Assembly (NCBI RefSeq): GCF_003346815.1 | Contig: NZ_CP031217.1 | Span: forward strand, 1,984,001-2,048,000 | Direction of reading: 5' to 3' | Source: Halarcobacter bivalviorum | Lineage (GTDB): Bacteria > Campylobacterota > Campylobacteria > Campylobacterales > Arcobacteraceae | Length of the DNA: 64,000 nt | In this document: piece after piece, positions 1 through 9,244 of the stretch | Numbering within the stretch: the first letter of the stretch is position 1 | Layout: every line of letters begins with the position of its first letter | Notes under the pieces: model-generated | Database searches by the model: none | What the model was told of the DNA's origin: nothing | The model's input: the letters and a program-made list of their open reading frames with translations, nothing else | Program-made: the position numbers and the translations under genes

Positions 1-41
1 ACTTCACCTAATAATTCTCCAAGTCCTCTACCTAATGCCAT
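1..41 (-). CDS. parB: ParB chromosome partitioning protein (N-terminal fragment)
   Basis: Only the first 13 codons lie in the window; the rest is beyond position 1. The start reads MALGRGLGELLGE, the usual opening of ParB/Spo0J proteins. It sits 24 bp downstream of parA on the same strand, the normal parA-parB order. ParB binds parS sites and works with ParA in segregating the chromosome origin. The call rests on this short peptide plus its neighbour. Confidence 0.85.
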   Translation of the reverse strand, partial: MALGRGLGELLGE

Positions 42-65
42 ATTAAAATCCTACTTTATTTAAAA

Positions 66-842
66 TTATCCAGCAATTGCTTTTGCTAAGTTTGTATATG
101 CTTTTGTTCCAGCTGCCATTTCATCATACAACATGATAGGCTTACCAAAACTTGGGCTTTCTGCCAGTTTAATATTTCTAGGGATAACTACATATGAGCT
201 TTCATCAACTTTAAAAAGTTTACTCTCAAAATGTTGTGCTAAATCTGCAAAAACTTGTTTTGAAAGATTATTTTGAGCACTATACATTGTAGGAAGAAAA
301 CCTCTGATTTGTAGTTGTCTATTAATTGTTTGCTTAACTAATTTAATAGTATTTAATAACTGTGCTAAACCCTCTAATGCAAAAAACTCACATTGAATTG
401 GTATTAGTACAGAATTAGCTGCACTTAATGTATTAATAGTGATTGGTCCTAATGCTGGTGGTGAATCAATAATTATATAATCATAATCTTTTTTTACAGG
501 GTCAATTTTTCTTTTTAAAACTAACTCTCTATCTTTGACATTTTTATAAAACTCTTTTTCAATTCCAACTAATCCAATATTTGATGGTGCTACTTTTAAG
601 TTTTCAATTTCAGAATCAAGAATAATTTCATTTAACTCTTTTGTTCCTAACATTACATGATAAATATTATACTCATATGTATCTCTATGAAAACCTAATG
701 ATGTAGTAGCATTAGCTTGTGGATCTGCATCTATTAATAATACTCTTTTACCTTCAAGTGCTAATGCAGCACTTAAATTTACGGCAGTGGTAGTCTTTCC
801 TACACCACCTTTTTGATTTGCAATTGCAATAACCTCAGTCAT
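66..842 (-). CDS. parA: ParA/Soj chromosome partitioning ATPase
   Basis: This is a 258-residue ParA-type ATPase of normal length for chromosomal Soj. The deviant Walker A motif KGGVGKTTT is at about residues 10-18, with LLIDADPQANAT following near residue 35 and the Walker B region IIIDSPP near residue 125. ATP-dependent binding to DNA and interaction with ParB drive origin segregation. Its ATG overlaps the stop of birA in an ATGA arrangement, so the two are translationally coupled, and parB follows directly. The order birA-parA-parB matches Campylobacter jejuni as I recall it. Confidence 0.96.
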   Translation of the reverse strand: MTEVIAIANQKGGVGKTTTAVNLSAALALEGKRVLLIDADPQANATTSLGFHRDTYEYNIYHVMLGTKELNEIILDSEIENLKVAPSNIGLVGIEKEFYKNVKDRELVLKRKIDPVKKDYDYIIIDSPPALGPITINTLSAANSVLIPIQCEFFALEGLAQLLNTIKLVKQTINRQLQIRGFLPTMYSAQNNLSKQVFADLAQHFESKLFKVDESSYVVIPRNIKLAESPSFGKPIMLYDEMAAGTKAYTNLAKAIAG

Positions 843-1474
843 CTTAAACTAAAAACCTTTTTATCGTCAATTTGGATAGAACCATCACCATTTAAAACAG
901 CATTTTCTAATGAAACTTTGTTGTTTTCAACTGTAGCTTTAAATTTTCTACTCTTTTGGAATTCTACCTTAAAAGAGTTAAAAATTTCCTTCCAAGAAAT
1001 TTTTTTTTCTAAACTTCTAAAATATAATTTTAATATATACATTTTATCGATTTTTATATCTAAATACCCAAAATCACTATTTACATGGGATAAATTTAAA
1101 CCTATTCCACAATATATTAAATCTTTTGTAACTGAGGTAATTGTTCCCCCAATTTTTTTTTCATCTACATAAAAATCATTTGGCCATTTTAACCAAATTT
1201 TTGAACCTTGACTTTTTAGTACTTCTTTTAAAAGATATGAAAAATATATAGAGGCACTTTGTATTTGTAAATCATTAGGTAATCTATTTTTGTCAAGAAC
1301 AAAAGAGAAAAAAAGATTTCCTTCTTTTCCTTGCCAAGAGTTTCCTCTACTTCCTATACCATTTGTTTGATAATTTGCTGTTACACATAAAGGAGTTGTA
1401 AAACTATTTTTTTTTATCAACTCTTTGAGGTAGGTATGTGTTGAATCTACCTCTTCTAAATTTATTATTTCCAT
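839..1474 (-). CDS. birA: Biotin--[acetyl-CoA-carboxylase] ligase (short BirA)
   Basis: The 211-residue protein carries the biotin ligase signatures: a GRGNRxW-like loop read here as GIGSRGNSWQG, and KWPND followed by KIGGTI. It activates biotin to biotinyl-AMP and transfers it to carboxyl carrier proteins. It starts directly with the catalytic domain (EVDST near the N-terminus) and lacks the N-terminal helix-turn-helix of E. coli BirA, so it should be a plain ligase without repressor function. A reduced C-terminal domain remains (NGDGSIQI). It heads the birA-parA-parB run and overlaps parA by 4 bp. Confidence 0.93.
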   Translation of the reverse strand: MEIINLEEVDSTHTYLKELIKKNSFTTPLCVTANYQTNGIGSRGNSWQGKEGNLFFSFVLDKNRLPNDLQIQSASIYFSYLLKEVLKSQGSKIWLKWPNDFYVDEKKIGGTITSVTKDLIYCGIGLNLSHVNSDFGYLDIKIDKMYILKLYFRSLEKKISWKEIFNSFKVEFQKSRKFKATVENNKVSLENAVLNGDGSIQIDDKKVFSLR

Positions 1475-1543
1475 ATTTGATTATACATAATTAACTTACA
1501 AGAGATTATTAAATATAATTTTTTAAAAAGAGAAGATTGTCAC

Positions 1544-2437
1544 ATGCTAGATCCGGTTTTACCCATTGCTTTGTATTTAAGTTTTGGTTATTTATTTAAA
1601 ATATTTTTTAAAGATAATTCAAAAGAGTTAGTTGAGTTTATTATTTACTTTTCTCTTCCTGCTATTGTTTTTGCAAAAATCTATCCTCTAAATTTAACTT
1701 ATGAAACTTTAGAGTTAGTATTTATGTTTAACACCATAATCTTAGGTAACTTGCTATTAGCTTATTTTGTAGGAAAATTACTCAAACTAGAGAAGAAAAT
1801 ACTTGCTACTTTTATGATTGTTGCAACTTTTGGAAACACTTCATTTATTGGGCTTTCATACATAGATACTTTTTATGGTCAAGATTATGTAGTATACGCA
1901 CTTATTTATGATCTATTTGGTTCGTTTCTTTTATTAGTTAGTTTAGGAATGATTATTATAAATTGGGGAAGTGGTCAACATGTTAACTTTAAAGGTATAG
2001 TTAGAAGTGTAATATTTTTCCCACCAATTATTATGTTCTTTTTAACTGTATTTGCAAAAAACTTTGAGATGCCACTATTTGTTATGAATACAATGGAAAC
2101 TATTGGTGCAACTTTAGTTCCTATTGCTATGATTGCTATTGGTATGAAACTTGAGTTAAAAAATATTTTCTATAAGTTAAATATAGTTACAACTGCGATT
2201 ATTATTAAAATGTTTGTTATTCCTATAATTGTATTACTTGCTTTTTCTGCTTTTTATAATTTAGATGATACTTGGAGTAAAACAACAATTTTAGAAGCTG
2301 CTATGCCACCTATGACTATGGCTGTAGTATTAGCAATAAAAGGTGGTCTTGATGAAAGATTAGCAATTAATGCTTTAGTTATTGGAGTATTATTATCACT
2401 TTTAAGTGTTACAGGATTTTACTACTATTTAGCATAG
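1544..2437 (+). CDS. AEC-family auxin-efflux-carrier-like transporter
   Basis: A hydrophobic 297-residue protein with about ten predicted membrane segments. The pattern fits the AEC (auxin efflux carrier) family: an N-terminal helix with LPIALYLSFGYL, an early FSLPAIVF segment, a mid-protein FGNTSFIG, and a C-terminal AAMPPMTMA segment. Bacterial members export or import small organic acids, but the substrate cannot be told from sequence. It is on the plus strand between birA and fmt, which are neighbours on the minus strand in C. jejuni, so it looks inserted into a conserved block. The start is ATG with weak AAGAGAAG upstream. Confidence 0.9.
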   Translation: MLDPVLPIALYLSFGYLFKIFFKDNSKELVEFIIYFSLPAIVFAKIYPLNLTYETLELVFMFNTIILGNLLLAYFVGKLLKLEKKILATFMIVATFGNTSFIGLSYIDTFYGQDYVVYALIYDLFGSFLLLVSLGMIIINWGSGQHVNFKGIVRSVIFFPPIIMFFLTVFAKNFEMPLFVMNTMETIGATLVPIAMIAIGMKLELKNIFYKLNIVTTAIIIKMFVIPIIVLLAFSAFYNLDDTWSKTTILEAAMPPMTMAVVLAIKGGLDERLAINALVIGVLLSLLSVTGFYYYLA

Positions 2438-2445
2438 TAGTAAAA
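2417..2445. terminator. Stem-loop between convergent genes
   Basis: A perfect 12-bp inverted repeat (TTTTACTACTAT / ATAGTAGTAAAA) with a 5-nt loop spans the stop codon of the AEC transporter and lies against the end of fmt. It is AT-rich and lacks a clean T-run after the stem on either strand, so terminator function is only inferred. Confidence 0.45.
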
Positions 2446-3366
2446 TTACTCTAGAATATCGCCTAAAGAGACTCTTTTCCCTTTTATATATTCTACTGCA
2501 TTTAAAGCTTTTTTAGATGGTGCTTGTAGAGTTTGAACCTCTATTGAACCTTTTTTACAAGCAATTATAATAGAATCAGTTTTTATATCTAAGATTTCAC
2601 CTTCATTATTATTTGATGTTTCTTCAACTAATTTAATATCTTTTAGTTTTAGACCATTTTCAATAAATATTCCAGGCCAATAAGAGTAAGCTTTATATTT
2701 TAAATATAAACTTTTTGCATTTGAAAAATCAACTAGTCCATACTCTTTTTTAATCTTTTTACAAAAACTTACTTCTGTTTCATTTTGTTTTTTAGGTTCA
2801 ATTTTTTCAAAATTATCTAAAGTTGTGATTGTAAGTTCTGCTGCAATATCAGATAGTTTTGCAAAAGCTTCTGCAACTTCCATTGTAGGTGTAATTTTTA
2901 GATATTGTAAAGCTAAAATATCTCCACTATCTAATCCTTCTTCCATAAGCATAGAAGTAACACCTGTATATTCATCATCATTTAATAAAGATTCTTGAAT
3001 TGGACTTGCTCCTCTATATTTTGGTAATAAAGAAGCGTGAAGATTAATACAAGGAGCTATCTCTAAAATCTCTAGGGGTAAAATTTGTCCATATGCCGCA
3101 ACTATAATAAAATCTGGATTTAAAGCTTTTAGCTCTTCTTCTACTTCTTTATTTCCTCTTAGTTTTTCAGGTTGAAAAATTGGAAGCTCTATATTATTGT
3201 CTAAACAAAACTGTTTTATATGTGGTGGTGTTAAAAGCTGTTTTCTACCTACTGGTTTGTCAGGTTGAGTATAAAGAGCAACAACATCATAAGAGCTATT
3301 AATTAGTCTCTCAAATATTTTTGTTGCATAATCTGGTGTTCCCATAAAAACAATTCGTTTAGACAC
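2446..3366 (-). CDS. fmt: Methionyl-tRNA formyltransferase
   Basis: The 306-residue protein formylates Met-tRNAfMet using 10-formyl-THF, for initiation of translation. Visible features are the N-terminal RIVFMGTPDYA, the catalytic region with INLHASLLPKYRGASPIQ near residue 105 (Asn, His and the SLLP loop), and a C-terminal OB-like domain ending in KGKRVSLGDIL. Length is normal. It lies 14 bp downstream of proB in the rplU-rpmA-obgE-proB-fmt run. The cognate peptide deformylase is also in this window at the far end. Confidence 0.96.
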   Translation of the reverse strand: MSKRIVFMGTPDYATKIFERLINSSYDVVALYTQPDKPVGRKQLLTPPHIKQFCLDNNIELPIFQPEKLRGNKEVEEELKALNPDFIIVAAYGQILPLEILEIAPCINLHASLLPKYRGASPIQESLLNDDEYTGVTSMLMEEGLDSGDILALQYLKITPTMEVAEAFAKLSDIAAELTITTLDNFEKIEPKKQNETEVSFCKKIKKEYGLVDFSNAKSLYLKYKAYSYWPGIFIENGLKLKDIKLVEETSNNNEGEILDIKTDSIIIACKKGSIEVQTLQAPSKKALNAVEYIKGKRVSLGDILE

Positions 3367-3380
3367 AATATTATCCTTTT

Positions 3381-4148
3381 TTATGCGTTTTTAAAAAGTG
3401 TTCCACTTTTATGATTTTCATCAAGTAAAAAATCATATGCATTTGTTAAATCAAAACCTGAAGTTAAATACATCTTTCTATCTCTTTTTAATAGAAAATT
3501 TGCTGCTTTAAGTTTTGTTACAATACCACCTGTAGCAAATTCTGAATTAGGTGTATGTTTCATTTGTAATTCATCTTCTTCGATGTGATTTACAATTTTT
3601 CTCATTTTTGCCTCAGGATTCTCATGGGGATTAGAATCATATAAACCATCTACATCTGATAAAATTGTTAATAAATCTGCATCAAAAAAGTGTGCTGCAT
3701 GAGCTGCTAACTGATCATTATCTCCAAATAGTAACTCTTTATTTGCAATTACATCATTTTCGTTTAAAATAGGAATAATATCATTACTTAAAAGTATCTC
3801 CATTACACCTTTTGCATTTAATGATCTTTTTCTTGAATCAAAGTCCTCTTCTACTAGAAGCATCTGAGCACATTTTAAATCATGTTCTCTAAATCTTTTT
3901 TTATAGTGTTTCATTAAAAGAGGCTGACCAATTGCGGCAAGAGCTTGTCTGTTTAAAATTTGAGTTTTATCAAGATTTAAAGCAGTATTTCCTGCTGCAA
4001 CAGCTCCAGATGAAACTAAAATCACTTCTAGTCCCTTCTCTTTTTTTAATTTTGCTATTAAATCAACTAAATTATTTAATCTTTCAACAGCTAAAGCGCT
4101 TCCTTCTCTTAGAACAGCACTCCCTACTTTAATAACGATTCTTTTCAT
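3381..4148 (-). CDS. proB: Glutamate 5-kinase (short form without PUA domain)
   Basis: The 255-residue amino-acid kinase phosphorylates glutamate in the first step of proline synthesis. It begins RIVIKVGSAVL, has VSSGAVAAG near residue 46, and LSDVDGLYDSNP plus FATGGIVTKLKAA toward the C-terminus. It ends after the kinase domain; the PUA domain of the 367-residue E. coli enzyme is absent, as in Campylobacter. The ATG overlaps the stop of obgE by one base, so the two are coupled. The start is clear. Confidence 0.95.
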   Translation of the reverse strand: MKRIVIKVGSAVLREGSALAVERLNNLVDLIAKLKKEKGLEVILVSSGAVAAGNTALNLDKTQILNRQALAAIGQPLLMKHYKKRFREHDLKCAQMLLVEEDFDSRKRSLNAKGVMEILLSNDIIPILNENDVIANKELLFGDNDQLAAHAAHFFDADLLTILSDVDGLYDSNPHENPEAKMRKIVNHIEEDELQMKHTPNSEFATGGIVTKLKAANFLLKRDRKMYLTSGFDLTNAYDFLLDENHKSGTLFKNA

Positions 4149-5239
4149 TATTTATTTTGTCCTATTAATTCATATAAAGCAAATCTAATTGAATCTGTAT
4201 TTAAATGTGTAACAGAAGATATTGGTAAAATAAAAAATGGTTTATTTTCATCAAATTTAGAATAAGTTAAATCTTGCACAAAATAAGGTAACTTTTTATC
4301 AAAACCATAAGAATTTTCATTTGAAACTTCTAATCCTAAACCTTCAATAAAATCTTTTATATCACCTTCTAAATCTTCACCATAATAAGCATCAATTTTT
4401 GTTAATGCAATTGCAAAATTTCTACCACTTAACTCTTCAGAGAATTTTTTAACTTCCTCTTTTAGCACATCATATTGCTCTTTTGTAGTTCTATAGTTTG
4501 CAATATCAATCATAAACAGAAGTGTTTTAGTTCTTTCTATATGTCTTAAGAACTCTAATCCTAAACCTCTTCCATCACTTGCTCCATCAATAATACCAGG
4601 GATGTCTGCCATTACAAATGAATTATATTCTCCTACTTCTACCACACCTAATTTTGGAGTTAAAGTAGTAAATTCATAATTAGCAATTTCTGGAGCTGCA
4701 TTTGAAGTAGTAGAGATTAATGTTGATTTTCCAACATTTGGATATCCAACTAAACCAACATCTGCAATTAGTTTTAATTCAAGTCTAATCTCTTTTATCT
4801 CTCCTGGAAGTCCTGGCTGAGAATATGTTGGTCTTTGATTTCTTGAGTTTTTAAAGTGTGTATTACCTAACCCACCTTTTCCACCTTCTAAGAAAACTTC
4901 TCTTTGTCCTTCTTCTAAAAGATCTAATATTACTTCATCTGTCTCATTATCGATTACTTGTGTTCCTGGAGGTACAACTAATACAAGTGGTTGTGCTGAC
5001 TTTCCTGTTTTATTTCTACCTTCACCTTGTTTTCCATTTTCAGCTCTTAGAACTGTTCTTCCTTTATACCAAGATAGAGTATCTGTATTACTATCAACTA
5101 AAAATACTACATCCCCACCTTTTCCACCATCTCCACCGTCTGGTCCACCTTTGATAACAAACTTTTCTCTTCTAAAAGAAGAGCAACCTTGTCCACCCTT
5201 TCCAGATGATACAGTGAATTTAACACTATCTACAAACAC
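4148..5239 (-). CDS. obgE: Obg/CgtA ribosome-associated GTPase
   Basis: A 363-residue GTPase that acts in late 50S assembly and stress control. The glycine-rich Obg fold fills residues 1-160 ([20 protein letters not shown]), followed by the G domain with [10 protein letters not shown] (G1), DIPGII (G3) and TKID (G4). There is an acidic insert after G4 and no clear OCT domain at the C-terminus. It is in the usual place between rpmA and proB; a terminator-like hairpin separates it from rpmA, so it may also have its own promoter. Confidence 0.96.
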   Translation of the reverse strand: MFVDSVKFTVSSGKGGQGCSSFRREKFVIKGGPDGGDGGKGGDVVFLVDSNTDTLSWYKGRTVLRAENGKQGEGRNKTGKSAQPLVLVVPPGTQVIDNETDEVILDLLEEGQREVFLEGGKGGLGNTHFKNSRNQRPTYSQPGLPGEIKEIRLELKLIADVGLVGYPNVGKSTLISTTSNAAPEIANYEFTTLTPKLGVVEVGEYNSFVMADIPGIIDGASDGRGLGLEFLRHIERTKTLLFMIDIANYRTTKEQYDVLKEEVKKFSEELSGRNFAIALTKIDAYYGEDLEGDIKDFIEGLGLEVSNENSYGFDKKLPYFVQDLTYSKFDENKPFFILPISSVTHLNTDSIRFALYELIGQNK

Positions 5240-5282
5240 ATTAATTCCTTTATAAAAAGAGCTTTATACATAAAGCTTAAAT

Positions 5283-5319
5283 AAAAAAAAAGGGTGTAGG
5301 CAAAAGCACTACACCCTTT
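5283..5319 (-). terminator. Intrinsic terminator after rpmA
   Basis: An 11-bp perfect stem (AAAGGGTGTAG / CTACACCCTTT) with a 9-nt loop is followed on the minus strand by nine T residues. It lies between rplU-rpmA and obgE and should end or attenuate the ribosomal protein transcript. Confidence 0.88.
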
Positions 5320-5344
5320 GAGAAAATTAACTTATTAAAACTTT

Positions 5345-5599
5345 TTATGAAGCGTATACAGAAACTTTCTTTCTATCTTTATTCTTCACTTCAAATTTTA
5401 CAACACCATCAATTAGTGCATAAATTGTATGATCTTTACCGATTCCTACATTTTCTCCACAGTGTACTTTTGTACCTCTTTGTCTAATAATGATATTACC
5501 AGCTCTAACTTTTTCTCCACCAAACTTTTTAACACCAAGTCTTCTACCAGCTGAATCTCTATTATTTTGAGTACTTCCTTGACCTTTCTTGTGAGCCAT
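5345..5599 (-). CDS. rpmA: 50S ribosomal protein L27
   Basis: The 84-residue basic protein starts [16 protein letters not shown] and contains [12 protein letters not shown] and [11 protein letters not shown], the hallmark L27 sequence. The N-terminal tail reaches the peptidyl transferase centre. There is no Firmicutes-type cleavable N-terminal extension. It is 16 bp downstream of rplU. Confidence 0.98.
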   Translation of the reverse strand: MAHKKGQGSTQNNRDSAGRRLGVKKFGGEKVRAGNIIIRQRGTKVHCGENVGIGKDHTIYALIDGVVKFEVKNKDRKKVSVYAS

Positions 5600-5615
5600 T
5601 TCTTATCTCCTTAAA

Positions 5616-5933
5616 TTATGCAGCGATTTTAGTAATTCTAATTTTAGTGAAGCTTTTTCTGAAACCTCTTTTTAATTTAGAATCTTTTCTTCTTCTTTTT
5701 TTGTAAATGATAACTTTCTTAGCTCTATTTACACCAGTTCCATCTAAAACAACCTCTGCTTCAACTTTTGCAGAAGAAACAGCATCACCAGTTTTTAATT
5801 CACCATCATTAACAGCTAAAACATCAGTGATTTCAAGAGTTTCTTTAGCAGCTTTTCCAGTATAATCAATATCTAGGATATCACCTTCAGTTACTTTATA
5901 CTGTTTACCACCACACTTAATAATTGCGTACAT
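5616..5933 (-). CDS. rplU: 50S ribosomal protein L21
   Basis: A 105-residue L21: it starts [14 protein letters not shown] and has [20 protein letters not shown] near residues 75-95, the rRNA-binding basic region. It is the first gene of the L21-L27 transcript, with GAGG upstream of the ATG. About 100 bp separate it from ridA, with a promoter-like sequence in that gap. Confidence 0.98.
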   Translation of the reverse strand: MYAIIKCGGKQYKVTEGDILDIDYTGKAAKETLEITDVLAVNDGELKTGDAVSSAKVEAEVVLDGTGVNRAKKVIIYKKRRRKDSKLKRGFRKSFTKIRITKIAA

Positions 5934-5998
5934 ATTTATTCCTCTAACTTATCAATTCTTTATTAACTTTTTGCTTTAACGGGACGAAATACTACCTA

Positions 5999-6004
5999 AT
6001 TGTA
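5999..6004 (-). promoter_or_regulatory. Probable -10 of the rplU promoter
   Basis: Reading the minus strand, TACAAT lies about 66 bp before the rplU ATG in an AT-rich leader, with AT-rich runs rather than a clear -35 upstream. This style is common for sigma-70 promoters in Campylobacterota. No L21 regulatory fold was worked out. Confidence 0.5.
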
Positions 6005-6036
6005 GTTTAAAGTTTCTTTAAGCGAAAATCTTTATT

Positions 6037-6420
6037 TTAATAATAATCATATGGTTGTGCAATTGCATCTATTACAACCATCGAATTCATAGGTAAACCC
6101 TTCACAGAAACGGTACTTCTAACTGGTTTATGATCTCCAAATGCTTCTGCACAAAGTACATTTACAACTGCAAAATCTTCAATATTTTCTAAATAAATAG
6201 TAATTTTAATTACTTTATCCATACCACTTTGTGCATCTTCTAAAAGAACTCTTAAATTTTCAAATACTTGTCTTGTTTGAGTTTTAATATCTCTTTCTAC
6301 CATATCTCCATTTACATCTAATGGAACTTGTCCAGAAGTATAAATTAAACCATTTGCTTTTACAGCTTGTGAGTAAGGACCTATTGCTTGTGGTAATCTA
6401 TTAGAGTTTATTTTTTCCAT
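6037..6420 (-). CDS. ridA: RidA-family enamine/imine deaminase
   Basis: The 127-residue protein matches the YjgF/YER057c/UK114 (RidA) family: LPQAIGPYSQAVKANGL at the N-terminus, SGQVPLD, and a C-terminal GLPMNSMVVIDAIA. The arginine expected to bind the substrate carboxylate is present in VRSTV (about residue 100). RidA hydrolyses reactive 2-aminoacrylate released by PLP enzymes. It follows dnaG with a 58-bp gap on the same strand. Confidence 0.94.
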   Translation of the reverse strand: MEKINSNRLPQAIGPYSQAVKANGLIYTSGQVPLDVNGDMVERDIKTQTRQVFENLRVLLEDAQSGMDKVIKITIYLENIEDFAVVNVLCAEAFGDHKPVRSTVSVKGLPMNSMVVIDAIAQPYDYY

Positions 6421-6478
6421 ATATATTCCTAAGAATTAAAATTTACAAAAATTATATTGATTTTAGATAAATTTTTTA

Positions 6479-8113
6479 TTAAAGATTGTAACTTACAAGT
6501 TTACCTTGTTTTAATTGTCTTAAATTATCTTGAACTTTTCTTAATTTAAAACCTTTTTCTCTTAAATTTAAAGTTTGGTCATATTTTAAAGAAGTCAATT
6601 TCTTAGTATAAAATGTATATAATAAAACAATTAACTCTTCTTTTAATCTTTGTTCATCATAAACTTCAAGTTTATCATTTAATAATATTCCATTTAATAT
6701 GGTATTTGTAGGTTCGTTTATTAATAGTTCAAACTCATTTTTATGATACTCAAACATTGAGATATCAACAATATCAAGTACCATATCTAATCTTTTAGGA
6801 TTTTCTAATATTGCTCTAATAATACAAAGTTCTGCAATATCAATTTTAGTTAAATTAACTTCATTTCGTCTACTCATATCAGAACTTACTTTTATTAGAT
6901 TTTCTCTTACATTTAATTTTTGAGCTAAATATCTTTTGTATTCATCTTGATAGAGTTCATTTAAAGTTTTAAGATAATCATTTGTTTCTATTAAGGCTTT
7001 TTGTTTTTGACTTGGAATGTTTATATCATAGTTTGAAATAATATAATCAAGTGTATAGGAAATAAAATTTTGTGGATTTGAGAAAATCTTATTTAACTCT
7101 TCTATCTTTCCATCATTTACCATATCTGCTGGGTCTTTACCCTCTGTAAAGATTACAACTCCACCTTCAAAATCACTTTGAGAAAGCATTACTGAAGCTT
7201 TATAAGCTGCTGCTAATCCAGCTTTATCTCCATCATAAGCTAAGATAATTTTAGGTTCTCCTCGTCTAAGAAGTGGTAAATGCTCTTTCGTTAATGCTGT
7301 TCCAAGAGTTGCTACAGCAGTATCAAAACCTGCTTGATGAAGCATAATCACATCTAAATACCCTTCCGTAACAATCATTCTATTTTTTTTATAAATACTC
7401 TCTTTTGCTAAGTTATATCCATATAGTAATTTAGATTTATTAAATAGTTTTGTTTGAGGAGAGTTTATATATTTTGCACTATGTCCTGAGATAGTTCTTC
7501 CACCAAAACCTACTATCTTCCCGCTAATTGAATAAATAGGGAAAGTAATTCTTTCTATAAACCTTGCATATAAACCATTATGTCCTGTATCTATAAGACC
7601 TAACTCTTTTGCTTCTGCTAAATTTAATTGATTTGTTTTTAAAAAGTTAACTGTATCATTTGAAGTTGGAGCATAACCTATTTCAAATTTTTCAATTGAA
7701 AACTCAGAAATTCCCCTACTTTTAATATACTCTTTTGCTGTTTGATTATATACAAATAGTTTTTGATAATATTTATTAGCCTCTTCTAGAACTTTAGTAT
7801 CTTGTTTTTTTTGATTTGTATTATCATAAGATAGAGATACATTGTACATAGAAGCTAGCTTTTCTAAAGCTTCTGGATATGATAACTTTTCATATTCCAT
7901 TACAAATTTTATAGAATCACCACCAGCACCACAACCAAAGCAATGATAAATTTGTTTTTGAGGACTCACAACAAAAGATGGTGTATCTTCCCCATGAAAA
8001 GGACAACAAGCCTTGAAATTTGCACCACTTTTTTTAAGTTCCAAAAATTGAGATACTACATCTACTACGTCTAAGTGATTTTTTAAATTTTCTATTGAGT
8101 CTTTTGTTATCAT
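6479..8113 (-). CDS. dnaG: DNA primase
   Basis: This 544-residue primase makes RNA primers for replication. The CHC2 zinc finger is visible at about residues 38-63 (CPFHGEDTPSF ... CFGCGAGGD), the RNA-polymerase core follows, and the TOPRIM motifs appear as VTEGYLDVI near residue 245 and AYDGDKAGLAA near residue 293. The C-terminal helicase-binding region is short, as usual in Campylobacterota. It is divergent from the TPR-rnhA-rnc-aroC set, matching C. jejuni gene order as I recall it. Confidence 0.97.
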   Translation of the reverse strand: MITKDSIENLKNHLDVVDVVSQFLELKKSGANFKACCPFHGEDTPSFVVSPQKQIYHCFGCGAGGDSIKFVMEYEKLSYPEALEKLASMYNVSLSYDNTNQKKQDTKVLEEANKYYQKLFVYNQTAKEYIKSRGISEFSIEKFEIGYAPTSNDTVNFLKTNQLNLAEAKELGLIDTGHNGLYARFIERITFPIYSISGKIVGFGGRTISGHSAKYINSPQTKLFNKSKLLYGYNLAKESIYKKNRMIVTEGYLDVIMLHQAGFDTAVATLGTALTKEHLPLLRRGEPKIILAYDGDKAGLAAAYKASVMLSQSDFEGGVVIFTEGKDPADMVNDGKIEELNKIFSNPQNFISYTLDYIISNYDINIPSQKQKALIETNDYLKTLNELYQDEYKRYLAQKLNVRENLIKVSSDMSRRNEVNLTKIDIAELCIIRAILENPKRLDMVLDIVDISMFEYHKNEFELLINEPTNTILNGILLNDKLEVYDEQRLKEELIVLLYTFYTKKLTSLKYDQTLNLREKGFKLRKVQDNLRQLKQGKLVSYNL

Positions 8114-8194
8114 TTTGCGATTATACCTAAAAATTTATAATAGTATATGTGCTTTTATGATATGATAATTTATATTTTATATTTAAGGCATTTT

Positions 8195-9244
8195 TTGGAT
8201 AGTTTTGTAATTGAGTACAGAGACCCATTATTTGGTGTAATTATATTTTTCACTCTTATCTTTACCATCTCATTTTTAACTTATTCTTTCTCTTTATATA
8301 AAGAGAGAAAAGCAAGAAAAGACTATAGAGAACTACTTAAAAGATTTGAAATAGGAAAACTAAAAGAAGAGGATTATGTTCATCTATATAAGACATATAA
8401 CCTTCCTTTTGACTCAATAATTTTATTAGCTTCAACTTTTATTCATAAAGGAAACTACAATAAGGCTATTTCTGTATATTTAGCTCTTTTAGAACATGTA
8501 ACAGATAGGGTTAAAAAAGAGGAATTACTTGAGCTTTTAGGAACTACTTATTTTAAAGGTGGTTTTATGCAAAGAGCAAAAGATATTTTCTTAAGAATTC
8601 TAAAATTTTCACCTAGAAATACTCATGCTTTAAAATACTTATTAGTGATAAATGAAAAACTAAAAGATTATAATAATGCAAAAGAGATTATTGATTGTTT
8701 AGATGAAATAGGAGAAGAGACAACTAAAGATAAAATCTTTATTGAAACTCTTATTTTAATAAATGATCCCATTAAATCTTTCGAAAAGAAAAGTATTGAG
8801 TTATTAGAAACACTTAAAAATAATCCTAGTGTACAAAGACTAATTGCTAAATTTTATCTTTCATATAATAAAGAGTTTTTTTGGGAGAATATGGAACTTT
8901 TTGATGAGAAAAAACTTATTGATTTAATGTGGTTTTTAAATTTTGAAGATATTAATTTTGAGAAAGTTTCAAAAAGCAATTTTTTAACTGAATTGTATAA
9001 TGCCAAGGGGTATTTAAATAATTTAAATCATAGTGATGATTTTGTATTTGATATTTTAATTGCACTTAATACACATGATCATAAAATTCCAGCAACAATT
9101 GACTTTGAATTTATCTGTAAATCTTGTAAGCATATTCATCCTATGTTTGATACAAGATGTCCAAACTGCCAAAATATTCTAACTTTTGATGTAAAACATC
9201 ATCTTACAAAGGACTTAGTTGAAAGAAATCAATCTTTACAGTGA
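8195..9244 (+). CDS. Membrane-anchored TPR protein with C-terminal zinc ribbon (LapB-like)
   Basis: I place the start at TTG 8195 because AAGG stands 6 nt upstream; an ATG at 8147 would add 16 residues without a ribosome site. The protein then begins MDSFVIEYRDPLFG, followed by one membrane segment (about residues 12-32). TPR-like helices fill most of the rest, and the end holds a rubredoxin-like ribbon (CKSCKHIHPMFDTRCPNC). This layout is that of LapB/YciM, which controls LpxC turnover in E. coli. Function here is inferred from architecture. It overlaps rnhA by 26 bp. Confidence 0.7.
   Translation: MDSFVIEYRDPLFGVIIFFTLIFTISFLTYSFSLYKERKARKDYRELLKRFEIGKLKEEDYVHLYKTYNLPFDSIILLASTFIHKGNYNKAISVYLALLEHVTDRVKKEELLELLGTTYFKGGFMQRAKDIFLRILKFSPRNTHALKYLLVINEKLKDYNNAKEIIDCLDEIGEETTKDKIFIETLILINDPIKSFEKKSIELLETLKNNPSVQRLIAKFYLSYNKEFFWENMELFDEKKLIDLMWFLNFEDINFEKVSKSNFLTELYNAKGYLNNLNHSDDFVFDILIALNTHDHKIPATIDFEFICKSCKHIHPMFDTRCPNCQNILTFDVKHHLTKDLVERNQSLQ

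Noticed and set aside
813-1172. 119-codon plus-strand frame over birA
   Set aside because: It is antisense to a well-conserved biotin ligase and has no ribosome site or recognisable sequence.
9219-9244. Possible frameshift joining the TPR gene and rnhA
   Set aside because: The TPR protein ends naturally after its zinc ribbon and rnhA has its own TTG with AAAGGA; this is a normal overlap.
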